NCBI GenBank assembly: GCA_038523965.1
Contig: JBCBIX010000002.1
Location: 1 to 64,000, forward strand
Source of the DNA: JAJRXG01 sp038523965
GTDB lineage: Bacteria > Bacteroidota > Bacteroidia > Chitinophagales > Saprospiraceae
Length of the DNA: 64,000 nt
Direction: 5' to 3'
Part shown: positions 42,477-50,809 of the stretch, one piece after another
Position numbering within the stretch: the stretch's first letter is position 1
Layout of the letters: the number at the start of each line of letters is the position of its first letter
The notes under the pieces: generated by a model
The model's database searches: none
Seen by the model: the letters and a program-made list of their open reading frames with translations, nothing else
What the model was told of the DNA's origin: nothing
Translations under genes and position numbers: made by a program

Positions 42477-43454
42477 CTAAAACTGCCGTATGGCGCGAAC
42501 CCATTTCCGGGTCGACTTCGAATCGGTCGTGAGCTGAGGACTTGGAGTATGAAGATAAAATTGTGCGGCTGCATCTGAGCCTTCTGTTGAGGACCAGTAT
42601 GCTGCATCTGGACGTAGCTCTTTGTCTAACATGGGAACGGGAAAGACAGACTCAGGCAGTGCATTGATCGCCGAGTTGATGGTAGTATAGACAGAGAAGA
42701 GCTCTTGAAGTTCTATGCCCGATGGCAGATACCATCCTGATAGGATCTTATTTTGATATTCTATGGTGTATTGATTCGCGATGAAGGCGGCAGAGGAAAG
42801 GTAGGGGTCTCCGACATGTGCCGCGATGATGATCGATGTATTGGGCGCTCCTCCATTGATGCCGCTTGCGAGAGCACCAGTTCTCTTGTTGTTGGGAGTC
42901 CATTGGGAGTTGCCTGTGATGTTCCAAAGGTTGCAGACGAGACCATGCTGGCCTGTTTCGTCTACATAAAACACGATACCCCCGTGGGCAAAGTCACCAA
43001 CCTCGTATTTGCTGGCTCTTATGGTACCATCTGATCCGCGCACCAGTACTTCATCAGAGGTGATGTCCCTGGCGGGAGTAGGGATATTGACATCTTGACC
43101 ATAGGACAAACTGGACAGACAGAGACAGCAGACCAGAATAGTTGTAGCGAGACTTAGTCGTGTCTTTGGAACCTCAGGAATATGTGCGTTTATTTTGGTA
43201 ACACTGAGGAGGTCGATTGAGAAGAACTTAGTGACCAGTGCAAGAGTGGTGCTGATATCGAGTTGCGGAAACAGCTTTTTAGGATCGCTAAGGATGGTAT
43301 GATAGATCTGAATAAGTTGCGCGATCCCATTGTAATCTTGGGCATTTGAGGGAAGAACGAACATTTCTTGTCCTCCTTTTGAGGGTATGGGTCTGTTAAT
43401 TTTCATAAGAGGCGTATTGATTTTATCTAATACAAAAAGGGCCATGGCAAGCAT
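42477..43454 (-). CDS. DUF1566/Lcl-type exported protein with unusual N-terminal extension
   Basis: Up to 325 residues (ATG 43454; ATG 43406 gives 309). The last 190 residues are a DUF1566-like lectin-type domain: GGIVFYVDETGQHGLVCN, LSGWYLPSGIELQELFSVY, AAYWSSTEGSDAAAQFYLH and KWVRAIRQF at the natural end. A typical signal peptide, LATTILVCCLCLSSLSYGQ, begins only around residue 100, preceded by about 80-100 mostly hydrophilic residues with no good internal start nearby. So either the protein is a type II-anchored form, a true start of unusual kind is used, or the upstream part was fused by rearrangement. It lies in a locus of duplicated modules. Confidence 0.65.
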   Translation of the reverse strand: MLAMALFVLDKINTPLMKINRPIPSKGGQEMFVLPSNAQDYNGIAQLIQIYHTILSDPKKLFPQLDISTTLALVTKFFSIDLLSVTKINAHIPEVPKTRLSLATTILVCCLCLSSLSYGQDVNIPTPARDITSDEVLVRGSDGTIRASKYEVGDFAHGGIVFYVDETGQHGLVCNLWNITGNSQWTPNNKRTGALASGINGGAPNTSIIIAAHVGDPYLSSAAFIANQYTIEYQNKILSGWYLPSGIELQELFSVYTTINSAINALPESVFPVPMLDKELRPDAAYWSSTEGSDAAAQFYLHTPSPQLTTDSKSTRKWVRAIRQF

Positions 43455-43514
43455 AGAAGCCGTGCTGATCTTCTAATGCATTATTGGCTGTATTGAACTG
43501 TTGATCTCATTCTA

Positions 43515-46187
43515 TCACTCCTGACACCCATCATTATCCACGGTCAGTGTAGCTCCCGCCCCAGCGGCAAAACCTTCTTGGATCTCTATCGACCGGTCTG
43601 CGGAAACATTGAGCTGGTCACCAGGCATCATGGGGTCGCTGGTGCCAAGGATTTGGATCTTACCGCTTGCCTTGTAGCTGCTTCCCATTGTATCTGTAGG
43701 TGGTCGTACGGCTATGTGTTGTGGACAGTCAGTGGCATCGGCGACGAAGAGCTCCCAGCCATTGATACCATCATTAGCAACGAAATAAAATCGTCCACCG
43801 TAGGAGACATCAAAGCCGGATCTAACCGGTAATGATCCATTACATCCAGGATTGATATCTCTGGCAAGGGTAAATGTCGACCCGTCATACCACCAAGGCT
43901 CAGCCCCGGTTTCTGGTGTAGTGATATTGCACAGTAGTCTGCCATCATAGATTCCCATGATCTTGATCAGTTCGTAGTTCATGTCCAACACAGGGGTTGC
44001 AGTGGTACCATCAAACTTGTGTAGAACAGGTTTGAAAGCAGCCCCACCAACAAATGCATTGAAATAAAGCGTGTTATTCAGAATTCGAAAGTCGCTTGGA
44101 CTACCAGATGCTCCCGTGCCATTCAGATTAGCAGCAAGGCTTGCACCATTTTGATCATCATAGACATAGAGTTCCTCTCCAGCCGAAGTGGTATATCCTG
44201 GCATGTAGAGCTTGCCCTTGTATACAATCAGGTCTTCGTCAGAATGGCGTCTGGAGCCACCTGAAAACCACACCCAATTGTGAACCACTTCAATGGTATT
44301 CCCGTCAAACCGGCAAAGTTCAAATCCTACACCATCATTGGCACAAATGAAGAAAAGTGCGCCATTGTACTCCACCATCTTACTAAATGTAACTCCTGAA
44401 CCACTGCCTGGTCGTAAGTCCTGCACCAACTGGATAGAAGTACCATTAAACTCGTACAGCTCAATACCGGTGCTTGTAGTGCTCATGCGGAAGTAAACGC
44501 GCCCGTTAAATACAGTTGGTTCGGATGGTCGGGAAGGAACAGCGGGACCTACCTGGAATGTCCCAGAACTCAATCCATAGGACGATAAGTATCTACTCCT
44601 GAAATTCCCACGGGCAGTAGTGGTGAAGTACAACCTGCCGCCATATGTAAAATAGGTGTTCGATGTAAAGCTCATGCTCAACGAATCCGGTATCGGTAGT
44701 TGGATATGGGCGTCTACGATGCCTTGGGAACTGAGCATGGAGAGAGGCGCTCGATCCCGACTAAACGGAGTAAAGAAGATCAGCGAGTCTTGCAAAATGA
44801 AGTGGTTCGCGTTTGTGAGGCTTGAGTTAAACCCAATACTTCCGTCAGCACCAGTTCGATCGATCGCAGGAGGTGCGATCGTCCTACCGTCGGTGAGAAT
44901 GGTGCCGCCGCTTGAATTCCAAAACATTCGATCTCCATACCTTATAGGTGCCTGAGGAAATGATGATTGTACACCTGGTACGATGTCAAGCGCCAAGGAG
45001 AGTGTGGTACCATCATACCGATATAGCTCCATACCAGAGCTCGTAGCATCATATGACATGTAGAGCAAATCGTCGTAGTGAAGAAACTCCTGGATGAAGC
45101 CCTCCCCTAATCGTTCGATGACCCCATTTCTCCAGATGTAGACACTCTGTGCGCTATCGTCGAATACATTGATCAACAGCTCATCTTGATAGGATACAAT
45201 CGGCACACTTCCAGCAGCAGTAGAGGTTCGTGTACTGAGATCCGCTACCAATGAGAGATCAGTTCCTTGGACTCTTCTGAGTTCAAATCCAACAAGTGAG
45301 TCAAAAGCACCAAGAAATAGCTCATCCTGATGTTCGACCAAACTCTGAGGAGATGAAGAGGTCGGTCCTGGGATAACGTCCTCTACTAATTCTACAGTGG
45401 TACCGTCATAGGTCCACAGCTCGCGACCGTGAAGACTATCCTCTGCTGTGAAGTACAGCCGACCACCAGCCACAGTGAGCTCTCGCGCCGATGATCCCTC
45501 AGGTCCTGGCCAGATATCAGCGACCATCTCTGTAGTTACACCATCAGTATACCAGAGCTCTCGACCTAAGGTGTCATGCCCGATAGCCGTGAAGTACAAC
45601 TTGTCGTCATAGATGGTGAAGTTCTGTGGTATAGAGCCTAAGGCACCAGTGCGGATCTCCTGCATGATCATGGTGTCGCCATCATACGTCCATAGTTCCT
45701 GCCCGTTCGTCCCATCCTCTGCGCTGAAGTACAGAAGCCCCTCATAGTTGACCAATGGGCCATTCGTAAAGGCAGGTCCACCTCCATTTGGATTGAGCTC
45801 CTGGATCAGCGAGAAGTTCTGTCCATCATAGCTGTAGGGTTCAGAGTTCTGGAACTGATCACCTTTACCCTTACTCGCTAAGAAGATCAGCTCGCCTTGA
45901 TAGGTAGTAAACGAGTTAGGTGAGTTAAAAAACTGATCATCGTCGATAACGACCTCAAGATGTTCAGCATCATACCTCAGTAGTGAGAATCCACTCGCAT
46001 GAGCTCCCTGGAAGTAGAGCTTACCATCAAATTCTGCTTTCTCACCACCGAAAAATATGGACGGCGACCTTGTTGGCGGCGCGATATCCTCTACCTGATA
46101 GATGGATGGCAGCTGCGCAGTCACAGCGGCGGCGCAGCATATCCATAATGTGATCAGCAGAAGCTTTGGTTGATGCAGTGTGATCAT
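43515..46187 (-). CDS. secreted beta-propeller protein with ELWxxDGT repeats
   Basis: 890 residues with a signal peptide (KLLLITLWICCAAAVTAQ). The body is built of roughly 45-residue repeats such as GRELWTYDGTTVELVEDVIP, GQELWTYDGDTMIMQEI and LYFTAEDSLHGRELW, the ELWxxDGT (hyalin-like) repeat that is expected to form beta-propellers. The final about 70 residues (ASGKIQILGTSDPMMPGDQL ... EIQEGFAAGAGATLTVDN then GCQE) form a separate small beta-rich tail of the kind found at the ends of many exported Bacteroidota proteins ending near Gly-Cys. It may serve as a sorting or anchoring signal. A 111-bp palindromic element lies just upstream. Confidence 0.82.
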   Translation of the reverse strand: MITLHQPKLLLITLWICCAAAVTAQLPSIYQVEDIAPPTRSPSIFFGGEKAEFDGKLYFQGAHASGFSLLRYDAEHLEVVIDDDQFFNSPNSFTTYQGELIFLASKGKGDQFQNSEPYSYDGQNFSLIQELNPNGGGPAFTNGPLVNYEGLLYFSAEDGTNGQELWTYDGDTMIMQEIRTGALGSIPQNFTIYDDKLYFTAIGHDTLGRELWYTDGVTTEMVADIWPGPEGSSARELTVAGGRLYFTAEDSLHGRELWTYDGTTVELVEDVIPGPTSSSPQSLVEHQDELFLGAFDSLVGFELRRVQGTDLSLVADLSTRTSTAAGSVPIVSYQDELLINVFDDSAQSVYIWRNGVIERLGEGFIQEFLHYDDLLYMSYDATSSGMELYRYDGTTLSLALDIVPGVQSSFPQAPIRYGDRMFWNSSGGTILTDGRTIAPPAIDRTGADGSIGFNSSLTNANHFILQDSLIFFTPFSRDRAPLSMLSSQGIVDAHIQLPIPDSLSMSFTSNTYFTYGGRLYFTTTARGNFRSRYLSSYGLSSGTFQVGPAVPSRPSEPTVFNGRVYFRMSTTSTGIELYEFNGTSIQLVQDLRPGSGSGVTFSKMVEYNGALFFICANDGVGFELCRFDGNTIEVVHNWVWFSGGSRRHSDEDLIVYKGKLYMPGYTTSAGEELYVYDDQNGASLAANLNGTGASGSPSDFRILNNTLYFNAFVGGAAFKPVLHKFDGTTATPVLDMNYELIKIMGIYDGRLLCNITTPETGAEPWWYDGSTFTLARDINPGCNGSLPVRSGFDVSYGGRFYFVANDGINGWELFVADATDCPQHIAVRPPTDTMGSSYKASGKIQILGTSDPMMPGDQLNVSADRSIEIQEGFAAGAGATLTVDNDGCQE

Positions 46188-46201
46188 GGTGCGATTTTAT
46201 C

Positions 46202-46312
46202 CGATTGATGAACCACCCAAAATTCGCTCCCACTCTCGGCTCCTGAAATACATAGATCTATAGATATTTCAGGGGTTGGTCTATATAGATTTATATAGAC
46301 CGGGTTGGATAT
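46202..46312 (-). repeat. 111-bp palindromic leader element, copy 1
   Basis: Matches 48917-49027 in the same orientation over 111 bases with about eight mismatches and no gaps. It holds two inverted repeats: 46243-46272 (CTGAAATA...TATTTCAG, imperfect, AGATCT core) and 46278-46301 (GGTCTATATAGA with its complement, one mismatch). It begins 14 bases upstream of the ELWxxDGT gene ATG and ends 13 bases past the stop of the FG-GAP-like gene, so it could act as leader for one and terminator or stability hairpin for the other. Confidence 0.9.
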
Positions 46313-46325
46313 AATCGTAAGGTCA

Positions 46326-48908
46326 TTAATCACAGTCCGCGATATCCACCTGGAGTTGGCCACAGAATCCGATTTCAAAAGCAGGCTGAAAGACCACTTC
46401 TGTTCCTGCCGTAAATCTTACCGGTGCTACATGAAACAATCGCGCATCGCTGTTCAATCGCATTCCAGCCCTGAATGTGGACTGTTGACTACCCGTGACA
46501 TCCTGGGAGGAGATGTCTTGGATGGCGATACAATCTGATTTGATCTTTTGGATCTCCACAGATTGGACGCTCAGATCTACGCGCGGAGCGATAAGTAGGT
46601 GCCCGTCATCTATCTCTATATCACTACCGAACTGATCACTTCTCTTCGCATCACAGTCAAAAAAGGTATCGTACAATTGATAGAGGCCTGACGCATCTGG
46701 TTTATAGATATGGATGGCGCCACTCGACGCGAATGAGCCATCTGCAAATGGAGCACCGATATATAGGTCCGTACCATCCCAAGCCAATGTCTGCCCAAAT
46801 TTGGATTGGAATTCATCTTGTGGCGACTTAATCTCCTGGCTCAGCATCCATCCACCCAGGGCGTCGCGTTCGTAGATGAATACCTTGCTAATTCGTTGGT
46901 TGGTTGAAGTTCCTTGAACTTGATCATCCAAAGCACAGAACGCGAGTAGATCTCCTGATACTTTTGGATCTGTTGGTCGGAATCGATTAGGTGTCACTCC
47001 AGGGGGAGGTGCGATGCGTGTCGTTTCGTTCCAGTCTTGCGGGCTTGTACTATTGATCTTGAAAGTGAATATCTCGCCTTCCGTAACCAGCCCTCGCCGA
47101 GACATCGTTAGCACATCCTGTTCATATGAGACGACAAATACCTCAATGGAACTTACAGGGTTTGCTGGTTTGACCTCATGGATGAGTTGGGAGGCTGGGG
47201 TGCCCGCGTTCAGGAGTTGGTAGACAAAGGCTGTGTCCGTTCGTTGAGCACTTACAGCTAACTCATCACCATTCAACTTGAGAGATTGGCCAAAGTCATT
47301 GCCGCCATTATGTGAGGGCTTGTTGATAATGTCTATTTGCCCCCAGTTATTGGCACCACCGCGGTCTTTGTGAAAGACAAAGACCTGACCCAAAGAGCTA
47401 TTGCCATCAGGAGCTCCCACTACCAGAAATCCTCCATCTAAGCTCACGGATCGCCCGAAGTCCATCATTCTTTTGTCGCCTTGATTTGGGTTGATCTCTT
47501 TGACAAAGGTCCAGGCACCATTTGTGAATCGAAACAGATCGATATCATTTTCAAATTTGCTACTGATGATCGCCCAATCCTGCCAGATATCAATGACGTA
47601 ATCGCTATCATCAGACACATTATATGCACCAAGTGTCGTCAGCTGAGTCATGCAACTCCGCATCGCAGGAGAGGTCGAATAAAAGTAGCAACTGCCTCTC
47701 TCAAGGTCTGGGAAGGGATCGTCATCTGCTCCGACCATTACATCTCCCATCGTATTGATCGCTATGCTTGTCCCAAAGTCAATGTATAGATCGCTGCGAT
47801 CGGGAGCAGTTATACGATTTACTATTGTCCATGCACCGCTGACTTTTTCAAAGATGTATCCAGCACCTAATGTATCCTGGACAGCATCTTCCTCATCAGC
47901 ACCTACTGCCAGGTGATCACCTTTCCATGAGATGGCTGCTCCAAAGTTTTCGCCAAATCGTCCACTTGGAGAGATAATTGAGTCAATCACTCCCCAATTC
48001 GAAAGTCCTCCTTGATCCTTCTGATAGAACCTCAGAATTCCAGAAAATTGGCCATTGGGTGTAGAGGCGCGCGGTTCGGGTAAGAGGAGTGTATCATTTT
48101 TGATGATAGCCTCTGTCTTCCATGCTCCACCATTGATCGGGAATGATGGAAAAATTTTCTTTTTGAAGTCCCATTCTTTCGCATCTGAGGGGTCTCGTTC
48201 GTAGACATAGTAGCTGCCAGTATTATTGCTTTCATTGGCCCTGATGACGAGATAGTCATCGGTGATATCAATTTCGCGTCCAAAACCTTGGTTCAGCGTG
48301 CTATCATCTGCCGATAAGGTAGTTAACAAAGACCACCGGTCATTTGCTCGTTGATAAATGCTTACCGTACCTCGACTCAGCTGTGAATTGAAGTTTCCAA
48401 CCTGACCTATGGCGAGAAAAGACGTGGACAGAGAAATACCGATACCAAACCCCAAGTTGTTTTCGATCGTCTCTGGCTCGATGATTTGTACTAAACCCCA
48501 CTGATCTTGACCTCCCAAGTCTCGTTGATAGATTTCTATGCGCCCGTAGTTGAACTGGCTCATTTCAATGTTGTCATATCCGGAATCTCCAATGATGAGT
48601 ACATCATCGAGTAGATCATAGGATGTGCCATATCCCGACCCGGATCCTCGAAAAACTTTCCATTCTTTCCATGAGTTATCGGGCATCTTCCGATAGAGAT
48701 ATACCGCCCTGCCGCGACTTGCAGAACTCACTGCCCATTCTCCGCTCATCACACATCGATCACCAAAGTCGTCTTCTCCTACACCTGGAATGACCTTCTG
48801 GTTAAAGAGGTAGTTCTGTCCTTGACTTTGGCTACAGATCAAGGCGAATAAACTGATCAGTACACATCGTCCAAGGTGCAAAACGGTCGAAGAGTATATA
48901 AGATCCAT
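46326..48908 (-). CDS. secreted FG-GAP/integrin-alpha-like beta-propeller protein
   Basis: 860 residues with a signal peptide (CVLISLFALICSQSQGQ). The body has repeats of about 50-60 residues with patterns such as DFGDRCVMSGEWAVSS, LGFGIGISLSTSFLAIG, NFGAAISWKGDHLAVGA, DFGRSVSLDGGFLVVGAPD and KFGQTLAWDGTDLYIGAPF, which are FG-GAP-like blades expected to form one or two beta-propellers. The end, FTAGTEVVFQPAFEIGF then CGQLQVDIADCD, resembles the tail of the neighbouring ELWxxDGT protein and generic Bacteroidota surface tails. It should be exported and perhaps bind ligands or matrix. A second copy of the 111-bp leader lies directly upstream. Confidence 0.82.
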   Translation of the reverse strand: MDLIYSSTVLHLGRCVLISLFALICSQSQGQNYLFNQKVIPGVGEDDFGDRCVMSGEWAVSSASRGRAVYLYRKMPDNSWKEWKVFRGSGSGYGTSYDLLDDVLIIGDSGYDNIEMSQFNYGRIEIYQRDLGGQDQWGLVQIIEPETIENNLGFGIGISLSTSFLAIGQVGNFNSQLSRGTVSIYQRANDRWSLLTTLSADDSTLNQGFGREIDITDDYLVIRANESNNTGSYYVYERDPSDAKEWDFKKKIFPSFPINGGAWKTEAIIKNDTLLLPEPRASTPNGQFSGILRFYQKDQGGLSNWGVIDSIISPSGRFGENFGAAISWKGDHLAVGADEEDAVQDTLGAGYIFEKVSGAWTIVNRITAPDRSDLYIDFGTSIAINTMGDVMVGADDDPFPDLERGSCYFYSTSPAMRSCMTQLTTLGAYNVSDDSDYVIDIWQDWAIISSKFENDIDLFRFTNGAWTFVKEINPNQGDKRMMDFGRSVSLDGGFLVVGAPDGNSSLGQVFVFHKDRGGANNWGQIDIINKPSHNGGNDFGQSLKLNGDELAVSAQRTDTAFVYQLLNAGTPASQLIHEVKPANPVSSIEVFVVSYEQDVLTMSRRGLVTEGEIFTFKINSTSPQDWNETTRIAPPPGVTPNRFRPTDPKVSGDLLAFCALDDQVQGTSTNQRISKVFIYERDALGGWMLSQEIKSPQDEFQSKFGQTLAWDGTDLYIGAPFADGSFASSGAIHIYKPDASGLYQLYDTFFDCDAKRSDQFGSDIEIDDGHLLIAPRVDLSVQSVEIQKIKSDCIAIQDISSQDVTGSQQSTFRAGMRLNSDARLFHVAPVRFTAGTEVVFQPAFEIGFCGQLQVDIADCD

Positions 48909-48916
48909 GAGCTGAG

Positions 48917-49027
48917 CGATTAATTAACCACCCAAAATTCGCTCCCCCTCTCGGCTCCTGAAATACATAGATCTATAGATATTTCAGGGGTCGGTCTATA
49001 TAGATCTATATAGACGAGGCTGGATAT
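48917..49027 (-). repeat. 111-bp palindromic leader element, copy 2
   Basis: Second copy, starting eight bases upstream of the FG-GAP-like gene ATG. Its inverted repeats are 48958-48987 (30 bases, imperfect) and 48994-49015, a perfect 22-base palindrome centred on AGATCT with half-site GTCTATATAGA. A conserved stretch reading GAGCGAATTTTGGGTGGTT on the minus strand follows the hairpins toward the gene. The two copies directly flank the FG-GAP-like gene. Confidence 0.9.
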
Positions 49028-49107
49028 CTACTCGTGCGCACCAAGCACTCCACACCACGGAATACTCTTCTCGAGACTCGATACCAACTCTCATTATACC
49101 ATTACCT

Positions 49108-49129
49108 AAAAGTGAGATTTCTCACTTTT
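49108..49129. promoter_or_regulatory. perfect 22-base palindrome in the divergent intergenic region
   Basis: Half-sites AAAAGTGAGA (49108-49117) and TCTCACTTTT (49120-49129) are perfect complements around TT. It lies between the divergent FG-GAP-like gene (starting at 48908) and the DUF4856 gene (starting at 49260). The size and symmetry fit an operator for a dimeric regulator of the metal-uptake genes; a short bidirectional hairpin terminator is the alternative, since a T-run follows the right arm. The remaining bases of 49028-49259 show nothing else. Confidence 0.5.
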
Positions 49130-49259
49130 TCAGCTATCAAAAATTAGGTATGTGACAGCTGGTTTTGATGAAGAGTGGCCTCTGAACAGACAGATACTTT
49201 TGCTCATCGAGAAATATGGCGTCGCCGCCACTTGATTAACGATCAGATTTTATTTGAAC

Positions 49260-50753
49260 ATGAGAATACTCAAACTTTCACTTGCATCAATTCTTCTTTA
49301 CGGCCTATTCAGCATGATGTCCTGCACCAGTGACCCATGCGAGGATGTCAATATCCCACCTGGTTTTACATGTGATGATGGGGATATCGTCTGTACTACC
49401 ACCTGTGCTACAGGACAGGTCCTATCTATAGCATGTGAGTGTATCACAGATGCCTCTTCACTTACTCCTGACCCATGTATCTCCACCACTTGTCCAGAGG
49501 GCACGGTTAAAGAAGCTCAGACTTGTAACTGCATCGAAGTGATGCCTGTGACTGTGGTAGATGTGAATGCTGGATTTTTGTCAAGTAGTTTGGATGCCTT
49601 TGGTCTCATAGACTTAGGAGATTTTGATATTCCTGGTTTCTATGATATCGACGGAGCTTTTGCTCCCGGAGCCTATAACGGTCAGATCCGCCGAGTCGCA
49701 CAGTTGAAGGAGATTGTCTCTGTCACGCGCGACGAACCAATTACTATGGATATCCGAGCAGCACTCGAGAATGCTAATCGTGACCAGTTCACGACTGAGG
49801 CAGCCATGGGTAACTCTGACATTCGATCGAAAATCGACGAACTCAACTTCGATAACGGCAATACAAGTGTTGCTGACGCATTCGCGGACTTAGCGGACAT
49901 ATTTGTTGCGTCCAGCGAAAATTTCGCGATTACAGCCGCTAATGGTGTTGCTGGTATGATCACGACAGGTGACAAGAGACGTCACGTCAGTGCTAATGGC
50001 CTGGAATACGCTCAGATCTTAGAAAAAGGTCTGTATGGTCCACTCCTATATGATCAGATGGTGGATGATTACCTCAGACCAACGCAGTCAGGTCCCCAGA
50101 ATTCTCGAGGTAATAATGAGTCTTCTACTGATAGCTACGGGAGCAATGGTACAGACCGACAGCACAGATGGGATGAAGCGTTCGGCTATCTCGCGGCTAA
50201 TCCGATGACCTATCCAAATCCTGCTAATACATCGACTGGTGACGGAGACTTTATGGCGAACTACATCTATGACTTTAGCGATGAGACTGAGGAGGCCTTC
50301 GGGATCAACTTAGCGCAGCGGATCATGGATGCTTATGTCCTTGGTAGATCCATTCTGAAAGCAGGAGAAGGGTTTGGCCCGGCCGACGAATCAGTGAATG
50401 AAGCTGCCCTCGAAGCAGCACGTCAGGACATCAAGCTATATGTCGAAGCAGGGTTAGCGGCGGCGGCCTTCCATTACCTCAACTTGGCAATAGCAGATGT
50501 CACCGAAGACGATAAACTGCACCATCTCTCCGAGGCATATGGCTTTATCTATTCACTTTCGTTCAATTCTGAAGGACGCCTCACCGAAACTGAGGCATAT
50601 GACGTACTCGAGGAGATCGGATGGCCAAGCGATAACTCTACGCTCTCGGGCATCTACGATATCAATTTATGGGAGATCACCGATGAGCAGATGGAAGCAG
50701 CGCGTGTCAAGCTGAACGGCTCCTTCCCGGGCTTTATTAACGTGCCTTTTTAA
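49260..50753 (+). CDS. DUF4856 family lipoprotein
   Basis: 497 residues from ATG at 49260 (TTG at 49254 also in frame). The lipoprotein signal ends SMMSC, then a Cys-rich N-terminal segment of about 75 residues (four to six Cys pairs, e.g. CDDGDIVCTTTCATGQ, CISTTCPEGTVKEAQTCNC), resembling EGF-like or EB-module spacing. The main domain (about 105-497) has MITTGDKRRHVSANGLEYAQ, EKGLYGPLLYDQMVDDYL, HRWDEAFGYLAA and HHLSEAYGFIYSL, characteristic of DUF4856, an imelysin-associated fold. It lies first in a four-gene group with imelysin, HTTM and a TonB receptor, so a role in surface metal binding is likely. Confidence 0.88.
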   Translation: MRILKLSLASILLYGLFSMMSCTSDPCEDVNIPPGFTCDDGDIVCTTTCATGQVLSIACECITDASSLTPDPCISTTCPEGTVKEAQTCNCIEVMPVTVVDVNAGFLSSSLDAFGLIDLGDFDIPGFYDIDGAFAPGAYNGQIRRVAQLKEIVSVTRDEPITMDIRAALENANRDQFTTEAAMGNSDIRSKIDELNFDNGNTSVADAFADLADIFVASSENFAITAANGVAGMITTGDKRRHVSANGLEYAQILEKGLYGPLLYDQMVDDYLRPTQSGPQNSRGNNESSTDSYGSNGTDRQHRWDEAFGYLAANPMTYPNPANTSTGDGDFMANYIYDFSDETEEAFGINLAQRIMDAYVLGRSILKAGEGFGPADESVNEAALEAARQDIKLYVEAGLAAAAFHYLNLAIADVTEDDKLHHLSEAYGFIYSLSFNSEGRLTETEAYDVLEEIGWPSDNSTLSGIYDINLWEITDEQMEAARVKLNGSFPGFINVPF

Positions 50754-50809
50754 TCAATAAACCTCTGGCGAATACTGGTTAAACCCCAGAACGCTTTCAA
50801 CCATAAGAC

